Shown here: positions 29,233 to 38,400 of the stretch, in pieces | Numbering within the stretch: the stretch's first letter is position 1 | Layout of the letters: every line of letters starts with the position of its first letter | DNA from: Abyssibacter profundi | Lineage (GTDB): Bacteria; Pseudomonadota; Gammaproteobacteria; Nevskiales; OUC007 | Direction: 5' to 3' | DNA: 64,000 bases | Assembly: GCF_003151135.1 (NCBI RefSeq) | Contig: NZ_QEQK01000006.1 | Location: forward strand, 161,805 to 225,804 | Program-made: the position numbers and the translations under genes | Notes under the pieces: generated by a model | Databases searched by the model: none | Told to the model about the DNA's origin: nothing | The model's input: the letters and a program-made list of their open reading frames with translations, nothing else

Positions 29233-32200
29233 ATGAGTGCTCCCATTCCGTTCAACGAAGCCGAGCGGCGACGTGTCATTGCCGAACTCGATATTCTGCA
29301 GCGGGGCAACGACGCCGAGCTTGATGCGTTGGTGCGCACCGCCGCACTGATTACCGGCCGCGCCATCGCCTTGATCTCGATTGTTGAAGGGCGACGGCAG
29401 CGTTTCATCGCCAATGTCGGTCTGCAAAACACGTCGCAGACCCGGCGCGAAGTTTCATTCTGTGCGCATGCTGTTTTCCACGAGCAGCCGCTGGACGTTC
29501 CAGATGCGCTCGACGACCCACGCTTCGAGCACAACGACCTCGTGCTGGGTGAGCCCGGAATCCGTGCCTACACCGGCGTGCCGCTGATTCTTGAGAGCGG
29601 GGTTGCGCTGGGGACGCTTTGTGTCATCGACCGCGAGCCTGGCTCGCTAAGCGATGCGCAGATGGAAACGCTGACGCTTCTGGCCCAGGCGGCAACGCGC
29701 CGGATCGAAACGGCCGATACACCGCTTTCAGCCGAGCCGCAGACCCCGGAGGGCATCAGCCAGCGCCGGCTGCTGCGTGCTGTCGACGACACCGGCATCG
29801 GCACCTGGGAGTGGGATGTCCATGCCGAGCGCATGCGGGTCAACTCGCATTGGGAGTCCATGCTTGGATTGCCGCACAACGGCGCGCTTTACGTGCACAG
29901 CTGGCTGGATCTGCATCACCCGTCCGAGCTTGGCCAGACGGCAGATTTGCTGAGCCGTGTGGCGGGCGGAGACAGCGCGGAGTACGAGCGTCTGACCCGA
30001 GTCCGTCACGCTTCGGGCGACTGGGTTTGGGTGCTGGATCGCGCCCATGTGAGCGAGTGGTACGACAGCGGTCGGCCCAGGGTTCTGACGGGCGTGCGCA
30101 TCGACATGTCCGGTTTCATCCATCAGGAAGCACGGAGCCGGGACAGCGAACAACGCCTGAATCGCGTCGGAGATATTGCCTCGATCGGTTGCTGGGAGCT
30201 GGAACTGGAGAGCGGTGACCTGCACTGGTCGGATGAGGTGTTCCGTATCCATGGTCTGGAAGTCGGCATGCTACCGAGCGTGGACACGGCGCTGAATTTC
30301 TATCCGGGGCCGGCGCGCAGGACCTTGGAACAGGCCATCGAACACTGCCAGGCGCAGGGCGAGCCCTACGATCTGGAACTCCCATTCGTCCGAGCCAATG
30401 GTCAGCCTGCATGGATTCGGGCCATCGGCCAGCGGGAACCGTCAGCCAAGGGTGGACAGCGGTTGGTCGGTATCTTTCAGGACATCACCGAATCGCACCG
30501 CTTGCATGCGCGCCTGGACGAAGACCAGGCGCGGCTGCGCGCCACCCTGGCGGCGCTGGATGACGGTGTCATCACCTGTGACGCCCGGGGTCAGGTCACC
30601 AGCCTCAATCCCGTGGCAGAACGCATGACGGGGTGGACAACCGAAAATGCGCGGGGTGTGGACGTGGGGAGCGTTTTCCGCATTTTTGATGGCGACAGCG
30701 CCGCCCCGGCGACTAACCCCGTGACGCTGTGCCTGCAAAGCGGCACGACCGTTCACGCCCAGAACAAGACCGTGCTCGTGGCCCGCAGCGGCGCCGAGAG
30801 CGGCATTCAAGAAACCACGACTCCGATTCTGGATCGCGACCGTGAGATCAAAGGTGCCGTGATCGTGTTCCGCGATGTCACGGAGCAGCGCGCGCTGGCG
30901 CGCGAGGTGGATCGCAAGTCGGCGTTCGATGAACTGTCCGGTCTACATAACCGCAGCGAGTTCGAGCAGCGACTGAATCAGCTGGTACCGATGGCCCGCG
31001 ATGATCGGGCCTCGCATGGCCTGCTGTACATCGATCTCGACGACTTCAAGATCATCAACGACAGCTGCGGTCACAGCGCCGGTGACCGGCTGATCAAGCA
31101 GGTGGCCCGTCTCTTCAAGCGTTGTCTGGACGCAGGCGATTTCATCGCCCGCACGGGCGGCGATGAGTTTGTCGTCATCCTGGAACAGTGCTCGTCCAAA
31201 CGGTTGATGGAAGTCGCCTCCGAGATGGTCTCCGAACTGCGTAAGTTCCGCTTCGTCGAGTCAGAACAGCGCTTTCGCGTTGGCGCCAGCATCGGTGCGG
31301 TCATGATCGATGTGGCCTGGGAGTCTGCAGAGCAGGTCTTACAGGCCGCTGATGCTGCCTGCTATTCGGCAAAAGAGGCAGGACGTGGCCGCGTGCATCT
31401 CTGGGAGCAGGAAGATGCCCTGCTGCAGGCACGCCGGGCGGACATCCGCTGGGCCACCCGCCTCGAACAGGCCATGGAGTACGACCACTTTGAGTTGTGG
31501 GCGCAGCGCATCGATGCCTTGTCGCCATCAGACGAGCAGGGAGCCTACGCGGAGGTGCTCATCCGACTGCGTGAACCGGATGGCCGGATGGTCTCCCCAG
31601 CCTTGTTCATGGGCGCCGCAGAGCGGTTTCACCTGGCGACGCGAATCGATCAGCAGGTGCTCTACCGCACGGTCGGCTGGCTGGCGGCCCACAGCCAGGA
31701 GTGGGCTGTCGCCACCCTGGCGGTCAACCTGTCCGGTAATTCTGTCAGCGATCCCACGTTCCGTGTATTTGCGCTATCGCTGTTTGCTTCGATTGATCCG
31801 AGCGTGCGTGAGCGTCTGTGCCTGGAGATCACCGAAACAGTGGCGGTGAGCAATCTCGATGAGGCGGCGGAGTTCGTGCGCGAGGTCAGGGCCATGGGTG
31901 TCCGCGTGGCCCTGGACGACTTCGGCGCAGGCGCCGCCACCTTCGGCTACCTGAAAGCCATTCCGGTCGATGTCATCAAGATCGACGGTCAGTTCATTCG
32001 TGACCTGCTAGACGATCCGCTGGATGCCGCGACCGTTCGCTGCTTTGCCGACATCGCCAAGGTGGTCGGGGTCAAGACCGTCGCCGAGTTTGTTGAAACC
32101 GAGGAGATCGCCGACACGCTGCGTGAGATGGGTATCGATTACATCCAGGGCTTTCTGCGACACAAACCCCAGCCGCTGGAAACGGCCCTGCGCGGTCCGC

Positions 32201-32250
32201 TTTCGGCCACGCAGCTCTTTGGTCGTGTCCAGATGGGCGATGCCAGTTGA
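29233..32250 (+). CDS. GAF-PAS(x3)-GGDEF-EAL c-di-GMP signalling protein
   Basis: 1005 aa, no membrane segments. GAF domain (about 15-160, FCAHAVFHEQPLDVPDA and GVPLILESGVALGTLCVID), three PAS units (about 180-300, 310-430, 440-550), GGDEF (about 560-720) with ARTGGDEFVVIL, and EAL (about 735-990). The GGDEF site is intact; the RxxD inhibitory site is absent (DAGD at that position). The EAL signature reads EVL (YAEVLIRL), but other catalytic elements remain: NLSG, EITET, DDFGAG and KIDGQF. Both activities are therefore possible. GAF and PAS suggest sensing of small ligand, redox or oxygen. ATG 29233; a GTG at 29221 is also in frame. Confidence 0.93.
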   Translation: MSAPIPFNEAERRRVIAELDILQRGNDAELDALVRTAALITGRAIALISIVEGRRQRFIANVGLQNTSQTRREVSFCAHAVFHEQPLDVPDALDDPRFEHNDLVLGEPGIRAYTGVPLILESGVALGTLCVIDREPGSLSDAQMETLTLLAQAATRRIETADTPLSAEPQTPEGISQRRLLRAVDDTGIGTWEWDVHAERMRVNSHWESMLGLPHNGALYVHSWLDLHHPSELGQTADLLSRVAGGDSAEYERLTRVRHASGDWVWVLDRAHVSEWYDSGRPRVLTGVRIDMSGFIHQEARSRDSEQRLNRVGDIASIGCWELELESGDLHWSDEVFRIHGLEVGMLPSVDTALNFYPGPARRTLEQAIEHCQAQGEPYDLELPFVRANGQPAWIRAIGQREPSAKGGQRLVGIFQDITESHRLHARLDEDQARLRATLAALDDGVITCDARGQVTSLNPVAERMTGWTTENARGVDVGSVFRIFDGDSAAPATNPVTLCLQSGTTVHAQNKTVLVARSGAESGIQETTTPILDRDREIKGAVIVFRDVTEQRALAREVDRKSAFDELSGLHNRSEFEQRLNQLVPMARDDRASHGLLYIDLDDFKIINDSCGHSAGDRLIKQVARLFKRCLDAGDFIARTGGDEFVVILEQCSSKRLMEVASEMVSELRKFRFVESEQRFRVGASIGAVMIDVAWESAEQVLQAADAACYSAKEAGRGRVHLWEQEDALLQARRADIRWATRLEQAMEYDHFELWAQRIDALSPSDEQGAYAEVLIRLREPDGRMVSPALFMGAAERFHLATRIDQQVLYRTVGWLAAHSQEWAVATLAVNLSGNSVSDPTFRVFALSLFASIDPSVRERLCLEITETVAVSNLDEAAEFVREVRAMGVRVALDDFGAGAATFGYLKAIPVDVIKIDGQFIRDLLDDPLDAATVRCFADIAKVVGVKTVAEFVETEEIADTLREMGIDYIQGFLRHKPQPLETALRGPLSATQLFGRVQMGDAS

Positions 32251-32292
32251 CGGCTCCCGCGGGGACGACCGTGGGTCGCTAAGACATCTAAA

Positions 32293-32324
32293 CAGAAACG
32301 CCCGCGGCAAGCGGGCGTGTTCTG
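32293..32324 (-). terminator. Intrinsic terminator downstream of tRNA-Ala
   Basis: Perfect 8-bp stem ACGCCCGC/GCGGGCGT (32298-32305 with 32311-32318) with extra outer pairing. On the minus strand it is followed by TTTCTGTTT, a good intrinsic terminator for the tRNA. It may also stop transcription of the plus-strand GGDEF-EAL gene. Confidence 0.8.
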
Positions 32325-32351
32325 AGCGACCGGGAACCCAGCCGAATGAGA

Positions 32352-32427
<76 letters not shown>

Positions 32428-32439
32428 TTGTTGCGGTGA

Positions 32440-32468
32440 ATTGTCCATGATGCGCGGGGCGGTGGCAA
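32440..32468 (-). promoter_or_regulatory. Probable sigma-70 promoter of tRNA-Ala
   Basis: Minus strand TTGCCA (32463-32468), 17-base spacer, GACAAT (32440-32445), ending 12 bases before the tRNA 5' end. The -35 matches 5 of 6 and the -10 matches 4 of 6 consensus bases. Confidence 0.6.
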
Positions 32469-32811
32469 TGCTTACGCTGCTGTGTCTGCGTGGTCAGCGA
32501 TTACAGGGCCGACCGGAATCAGCGTCAGGGGCTCGGGCACCCGGATCGGTGGCCGTGTCGCGTGGGCGACGGCGATCACTGATGGGTGGCATCGAGGTGC
32601 TGGTGTGGATCGTGCCCCGGTGCCCGCGTGCTCCCGCTACAGATCGACCTTGCCGTTAGGGGGGAACACGGTTCGTCTGGCTGTGCTGTCAGCGGTCTGC
32701 AGGAATACCCTTTCGACGGAATCTGCGAGCATGAGCATCCGGCTGGTCACGGGTGGTTGCCGCATCGCAGCATGCTAAGCTGCGGCAACAAGAAACAGGG
32801 GAGCGAACCCG
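32469..32811. other. Gene-free spacer with one hairpin (32756-32789)
   Basis: I find no credible gene here. GTTGCCGC (32756-32763) pairs with GCGGCAAC (32782-32789), extended by inner GCAGC/GCTGC pairing, 22 bases upstream of the response-regulator start. It may be a leader hairpin or a regulator site. The remaining sequence is GC-rich without clear promoter hexamers. Confidence 0.45.
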
Positions 32812-33498
32812 GTGACCAAATCAGACAATCTGAGCTTCGACAGCGACGCGGCGCCCGAGCGGGCACGTATTCTGCTCGCCGACCCACAACCGATTCTGGT
32901 CGATGGTACCCGGGCTCTGCTGGAAGATCAGGCTGGTCTGGAGGTGGTCGATGTGGCGTTGTCAGAGGCTGCACTGCATCGCGCCATGCGCCTGCATCGT
33001 CCGGATCTGCTCATCATCGAACAGCGACTCGGGCAGAGTCGCTGCTTCGACCTGATCCAGTCGCTTCGACGAGATCACCCTGAGTTGAAGACCGTCTTAT
33101 TCACCGCCGAGATCGATGCCAGGACGGCAATTGATGCCGTGCGCAGTCATGTAGACGGGGTGGTATTGAAGACGATGCCATCCGAGCTGTTCCTGGCGTG
33201 CATTAAGAAGGTGATCGCCGGAGGCCGCTGGATCGAGATGCAGTCCTTCGCCGACGCTGTGGAGCAGATCATCGAACAGCAGGATGTTTCGGAGTCGCTC
33301 GCAGAATTGCTGTCCCCCAGAGAGATCGAAATGGTGTCGTGGGTGGCCAAGGGATTGCGCAACAAGGAAATCGCGCGTCAGGCGCATGTCAGCGAAGGAA
33401 CGGTTAAGACGCACCTGCACAACATCTACGAGAAGCTGGGATTGAAGAGTCGAATGGAATTGCTGCGGTTTGCGCAGCGGCAGGGGCTGGACGCGTAG
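32812..33498 (+). CDS. LuxR/NarL-type response regulator with Glu at the phosphorylation site
   Basis: 228 aa. Receiver domain (about 18-135) and LuxR-type HTH (about 162-225: LSPREIEMVSWVAKGLRNKEIA then VSEGTVKTHLHNIYEKLG). The position of the phospho-acceptor Asp is Glu70 (LLIIEQRLG). Asp24, Thr98 and Lys120 of the pocket remain; the usual second N-terminal acid is Ala. Glu at this site often mimics phosphorylation, so this regulator may be active without a kinase. GTG start with GGGGAG upstream. Clearly paralogous to the regulator at 34641-35318: both share GVxLKTMP and a GxRWIEMxSF stretch after the receiver. Confidence 0.9.
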   Translation: MTKSDNLSFDSDAAPERARILLADPQPILVDGTRALLEDQAGLEVVDVALSEAALHRAMRLHRPDLLIIEQRLGQSRCFDLIQSLRRDHPELKTVLFTAEIDARTAIDAVRSHVDGVVLKTMPSELFLACIKKVIAGGRWIEMQSFADAVEQIIEQQDVSESLAELLSPREIEMVSWVAKGLRNKEIARQAHVSEGTVKTHLHNIYEKLGLKSRMELLRFAQRQGLDA

Positions 33499-33505
33499 TT
33501 CAGGT

Positions 33506-33557
33506 CGGGGTGGCGCAGCCCGCTTGAATGCGTGCCGTGGGTATCGTCGCCACCCCG
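33506..33557. repeat. Long-range inverted repeat between convergent genes
   Basis: CGGGGTGGCG (33506-33515) and CGCCACCCCG (33548-33557) are perfect 10-bp inverted arms with a 32-base loop. They fill the gap between the first response regulator and the convergent secreted-protein gene. There is no T-run; it may act as a bidirectional transcript-end structure. Confidence 0.45.
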
Positions 33558-33565
33558 TTGGTTCA

Positions 33566-34036
33566 CTACGTCCGCGTTTTGTTCGGGTAACGAATCAGGA
33601 CTGCCTTCGGAATCCCTCCGGGAGCGTGGTGTCTCGGGCTTTCCACGACGTTCGCTCTCACCGGAGCGACCGACAGGTCGTGACGCACGAATTCGACCTC
33701 AGGCGACCATTTGACCGTGCCGGGATTGTCTTCATACGTGGTGGTCGTCGCGACGTGGATTTCGAGCATGAGCTCGCGTTCACTCACCCACCGGCCCTCG
33801 ATTCGATAGGCCTTGTTGTGCAATTGTCCATCCACTGAGCCGGCTTCGACATTGGTTTCGGTGAGCGCTTGGCCTGGCCGGACATTGAACTGCAAGGCCT
33901 GGGTGCTTCCGTCGGCAACGGGCAGCGCGACATGCAATTCGAGTTCATCGCGCTGTGCGTCCGCCGGCTTGCTGTCTGAAAGAACCATCAGCGCTGTGCC
34001 GGCAAGCAGAACAATGACTGTAATGAGCTTCGTCAT
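33566..34036 (-). CDS. Small secreted protein of unknown function
   Basis: 156 aa. Signal peptide TKLITVIVLLAGTALMVLS with probable cleavage after SKPADA. The mature part is mainly beta-type: ELELHVALPVADGS, LQFNVRPGQAL, YRIEGRWVSERELMLEIHV, and a C-terminal segment with HHAPGGIPKAVLIRY. No cysteines and no known catalytic motif that I recognise. ATG 34036 follows a good AGGGAG site; upstream in-frame residues do not resemble a signal. It is the second gene of a minus-strand pair with the PilZ gene (22 bp apart), which suggests a c-di-GMP or surface-related role, but nothing more can be said. Confidence 0.7.
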   Translation of the reverse strand: MTKLITVIVLLAGTALMVLSDSKPADAQRDELELHVALPVADGSTQALQFNVRPGQALTETNVEAGSVDGQLHNKAYRIEGRWVSERELMLEIHVATTTTYEDNPGTVKWSPEVEFVRHDLSVAPVRANVVESPRHHAPGGIPKAVLIRYPNKTRT

Positions 34037-34058
34037 AGATCGTACTCCCTGTATCTGA

Positions 34059-34385
34059 TCAATTTGGGTTGGATTGGAAGCGACTAAGCACGGCCAAGGC
34101 AGCGGCCGGGTCATCAAGATGAATCGACCGCAAATTCATGGCACAGACCGTCTGTCCGGCGTGCTGCTCTGTTCGCAGCACCTGACCCATGCAATGCAAA
34201 ATCGTCGGATGCAGCGCGTCACGGGTTGCGACATCCAGCTCAACGGAGTCACCCACCGCCAGATCTGGCGCGCTGTCCGGCCGGAACCTCGCGCCGCCGC
34301 GGCTCATGTCGAGCAGCCGAACTGTCCGCCCATTGGCCAGTGCGGTGACGTTCATCATCCGGCGGGTGGTGCGACGACGATCCAT
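34059..34385 (-). CDS. PilZ-domain protein (c-di-GMP receptor)
   Basis: 108 aa single-domain PilZ. Both ligand motifs are present: the Arg-rich RRRTTRR at residues 3-9 (RxxxR) and DMSRGGARF at about 26-34 (D/NxSxxG). The remainder fits the small beta-barrel. It should bind c-di-GMP from enzymes such as the two GGDEF proteins in this window and pass the signal to a partner. Placed between two LuxR-type regulators on the opposite strand. Weak ribosome site. Confidence 0.9.
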   Translation of the reverse strand: MDRRRTTRRMMNVTALANGRTVRLLDMSRGGARFRPDSAPDLAVGDSVELDVATRDALHPTILHCMGQVLRTEQHAGQTVCAMNLRSIHLDDPAAALAVLSRFQSNPN

Positions 34386-34640
34386 GGGGGTTGATGCTGC
34401 ACTCCAATCGGGTGAGTGTCCCTTATTGTCCGCGCATTGACCGGCTTGCCCATGCCTCGGGGGGTGGAATTGTGATCCGCTGGGGGGTGGGCTTGGCTCT
34501 ATCCGAAGTTGGATGAGCCTGGCGGTCGCGCAGCGTGTTCAGCGCTCCGTAAACGCTGATCTGCGCTACGCTTGACCGCCGGAGCGCGCCTTGACGGTGC
34601 GAAACTAACAACCTGGGGTAAGAACCCGGAGGGCGTCACG

Positions 34641-35318
34641 TTGGCGGTGGGCGATTCAGCTGTTTCACGTCAGACCATTCGGGTCATCGCGGCCGATGCC
34701 CAGCCACTGTTCCGGCGAGGTTTGCGTCTCATGCTGGACGCGACTGAGGACATTCAACTGGTCGCCGAGGCAGGGGATCCCGCGACCCTGGCCCAGGCGG
34801 TCGCCGATCAGCCTGCGGATGTCTTGCTCATCGACCAGGACCTTGCTGGGCGTCGAGGCCTCGACGTATTGATGCAGGTCAGAGACCGCCAAGCCTCGCT
34901 GCAATGTGTGCTCATGGGCGACCGCCTGGAGGCGGACACCGTGGTCAGCGCCATGCGTCGCGGTGTTCGCGGTGTGCTGCTCAAGACCATGCCGGCCGAA
35001 GTCATCGAGGCCTGTCTGCGCAAGGTGGCATCAGGTGAGCGCTGGATCGAGATGAAGTCCTTCGGTCAGGCCATCGACAGCGTGCTGGCCGAGCAAAGCA
35101 GCCGTCAGGCAGCCGCCGAGACCCTGTCACCACGCGAACGTGAGATTGTCCGGCTGGTTGGCGAGGGCTTACGCAATCGCGAAATCGCCCAGCGATGCGG
35201 CATCCGCGAGGCGACCGTCAAATCACACCTATCACATATCTTCGAGAAAACGGGCGTCGATAGCCGGCTGGAGCTGGCGCGTCTGGATCTGGGGCAGGGC
35301 GCCCCCGACCACTGCTGA
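34641..35318 (+). CDS. LuxR/NarL-type response regulator
   Basis: 225 aa. Receiver (about 12-130) with Asp19, phospho-acceptor Asp65 (VLLIDQDLAG) and Lys115, and a LuxR-type HTH (LSPREREIVRLVGEGLRNREIA then IREATVKSHLSHIFEKTG). The conserved Thr/Ser after strand 4 is Gly93 (CVLMGD), so signalling after phosphorylation could be altered. TTG 34641 is chosen because GGAGGG ends 7 bases before it and the fold starts just after; ATG/GTG starts further upstream lack such a site. Paralogue of the regulator at 32812-33498. No histidine kinase gene is adjacent. Confidence 0.88.
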   Translation: MAVGDSAVSRQTIRVIAADAQPLFRRGLRLMLDATEDIQLVAEAGDPATLAQAVADQPADVLLIDQDLAGRRGLDVLMQVRDRQASLQCVLMGDRLEADTVVSAMRRGVRGVLLKTMPAEVIEACLRKVASGERWIEMKSFGQAIDSVLAEQSSRQAAAETLSPREREIVRLVGEGLRNREIAQRCGIREATVKSHLSHIFEKTGVDSRLELARLDLGQGAPDHC

Positions 35319-35428
35319 CACCGTTTTGAGGCCGGCGTGTCCGCTTCTCCAGGCCGATTCCGCATAGCTCACTGACCCCCATTGCCGCTGAGGATGCGGC
35401 CTGGCTTCGGGGACACAGGGAGCATGTG

Positions 35429-38400
35429 ATGTATCGATGGATTTTGACCGCTGTTCTGGCTGCCGCCCTGTTGGGCTGCGATTCCAGCACCATTACCGTG
35501 CAGGATGCACAGACCGATTCACCGGTCGCCTTGCCTGACAGGGTGACGGGCACGGTGCAGCTGGAGAGCGGGGCACCGGTGCCGAACGCACCGGTCATGC
35601 TGCGCTCGGTGGCGGATGACACGCTGGTTGCCACTGGCACCACCGACGAGCAGGGCCGTTACAGCTTGAACACCAATGGCCAGCGCAGCTATTACGTCTC
35701 GGTTCAGGCGCGATTTGCCGAGGGCACGGAGGCCACCGGCGGCCGACTCGCGGATCTGACCGGGCCGGGGCGCGGCGCACTGGAGACGATCGTGCTGCCT
35801 GATCTGTCGGCATCGGCGCTGAGCATCGTGGGTGATCAGGCCCGTGGCGATGGATTGGAGATCCAGGGTCTGCCTTCGCAGGTGACCGCCCTGCGCGCCC
35901 GGGCCTACGGAGGCAGCGACGGAGACAGTTTTCCGGGCGAGCCGGTGACCGCCGACGAAAGCTTTGCCCGGCTGGGCCATGTCTGGTTCAGCGCCACCGA
36001 TGTGTCCGAAGATCCGGTCACCCAGTTCACGCCACCGCTGCAGGTGCGCGTCACGGTGTCGACGGCCGATTTGCGACTGCTTGAGGATGCCGAAGCCGAC
36101 ACCGGCATCATCGAGGTGGCGATGGTGTCGTTTGACGAGAGCCGCGGCCTCTGGCGCAGCGAATCCCCCGGCCGGTTAGAGGACGCGAACGGCCAGCCGG
36201 TGCCCGAATCCGCATTGGCTGACATTACGGCCGGCGCGTACGCTGGTCCGCTGACGGTCGCGTTTCAGGCGCCGCACTTCAGCTGCTGGAGCTTCGTCAG
36301 CTTTCACCGCCTGGGTCCACCCGATTACAACGATGCGCCCGCCGCCCCGGAACAGCGCCATCTACGGCCCACGGTGACACCAGCCAGTCCGCTGGCCTAC
36401 GACGATCTCTGGCTGGGCGATTTCGTGTCGGGGGAGCAGGCACCGCGTCGTTCCGATTCTGCAGACGACGGCATCCTGTTTTGTGGATCGCAGACCTGGG
36501 TCAAGGCGAGCTATCGGCGTAACCGCAATCGCAGCTTCGATCGACGCGGTTATCTGCAGGTCGTCCAGGTCTTCGGTAATCTCGCCGATATCGAAGGCGA
36601 TGAGGGGCTGGGCGTGGACTTCGGCACCCAGGGCCAGTGGACAGGGCGGAATATTCCAGTCGATAACTGGGGGCCGGGCGCTGTGGCCAGCGCCTATCTC
36701 CGGCTCGATCTTCCCAGCGGTCAGGCGACCACGAGTGGCGCATCCGGGCACACCAGCGGCTACACGCGACTCATGCTGACGGCGGCGCCAATCGACGAGC
36801 GCCAGGCGCTGGCCAGCTCGACCTTCGAACTGGGTGAGACCGAAGACTATCTCGATAGCTGTCGCTACCGGCTGCGCATCAACGTGGATGGCGACCTCGG
36901 ATCGCAGGTGACGGCCGATGGGCAGACCTGCACGCCGGAGGCCAGCTGCGAGGTGATCGTGGGCGCTCAAGAGACCCTGCAAATGCAGGCCATGATCGAT
37001 GGTCAGCCGGTTGCTGTTCGCTGGTCGGTGCGCGAGCAGCGCGATGGCCCGTCGGCCAACTGCCCCGATGGGACGACCTGCAGCTTCACCCGGACCGAGA
37101 CGGCCCGCATCGACGTGCGGGGCGGGTTGGCCGTGGCGCGGTTTCCTCGGCGTCCCGTGGTGACGCTGTCCGTGGGGGGGCGTGGGCAGGTGACCGACGA
37201 TCAGGGACTGATCGACTGTGATGCCCGAGACCCCGCCATGCCGCCCAGCTTCGAGGCCTGTCAGGGGCAGTACGGAGACGGCGATGTGGTCGCACTGACC
37301 GCGCAGCCGGCGGATGGCTACGAGTTGTCGCGATGGGTCAATCTGGACTGCCTGGAGGGGGCCGTGCCATCGGTGTGCCGGGTGGCCATGGCGTTTGATG
37401 AACGGCCCTACGGTCGCGTGATCTTCGCGCCGCAGCCGACGCTGACGGTTGCAGCCGGCGGCGGCGGTCGCGTGGTCAGCGAGCCGGCAGGCATCAACTG
37501 TGATGGGAATCAGCCGGTGGCGGCTGATTGCAGCCTGCAACAGCCCACCGGCACCCAGGTCACGCTCATCGCACAGCCTGACCAGGGGCAGGGCGTTCAG
37601 TCCTGGAGTGGCGCCTGTCTGGGCACGCAGGGCAGCCGCTGCACCCTGGCACTCACAGAGAACACCGAGGTCGGCGTGAACTTCAGCGCCGCGGCCAACC
37701 TCACGGCATCTGTGGCCGGTGCGGGCCGGCTGGACAGCACGCCAGCCGGTATCGCGTGTACGGATGCCGGCGGCGACTGTGATGAAGCCTACGCCTTGGG
37801 CACCGAGGTTGAACTGGCGGCCACGCCTGCACCGGACTTTGGCCTGGTTGGCTGGACTGGAGCCTGTGCGGGCGAAACCGGCTTCATCTGTCGCGTGACC
37901 ATGGATCAGCCCACCGAGGTTGGCGTGGCGTTCGGTGAGCGCTTCGATTTGTCGGTCGAGGTCGTAGGCAACGGCGGCGCTGTCGATGGCACGGGCAATA
38001 TCTTCAACTGTGAGGCCGACGAAGCCGGCACCGACCCTTGCCAGGAAACCTACACCGACGGAGACCGGGTGACGCTGGAAGCCAGCGCCTTCGAGGGCAA
38101 CGAGTTCGTCGAATGGGGTGGAGACTGTGCATTCGCCGCTGCAAGCCCCACCTGCCAGTTCCAGATATCCGGAGATACCCGGGTCACGGCGACCTTCCGG
38201 CCCACCGTTCAGAATCATCCGCTGACATTGACGGTGTCAGGATTGTCGGGTTCGGCAGGGGACTATGACGAGCGACTGATCTGCAACAACAGCAGCTCGC
38301 CCTGCACGCAGACCTACGCGGCCGGCAGTACCGTCATGCTGTTCGCCTTCCCGGATGACAGCGCCCACGCCGTGCGTTGGGGTGGCGCCTGCCAGGGCAC

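Noticed and set aside
36362-38218. 618-aa frame opposite the repeat lipoprotein
   Set aside because: Long stop-free antisense caused by GC-rich repeats; composition rich in H/R/G/A with no domain, while the plus-strand protein has a signal and clear repeats.
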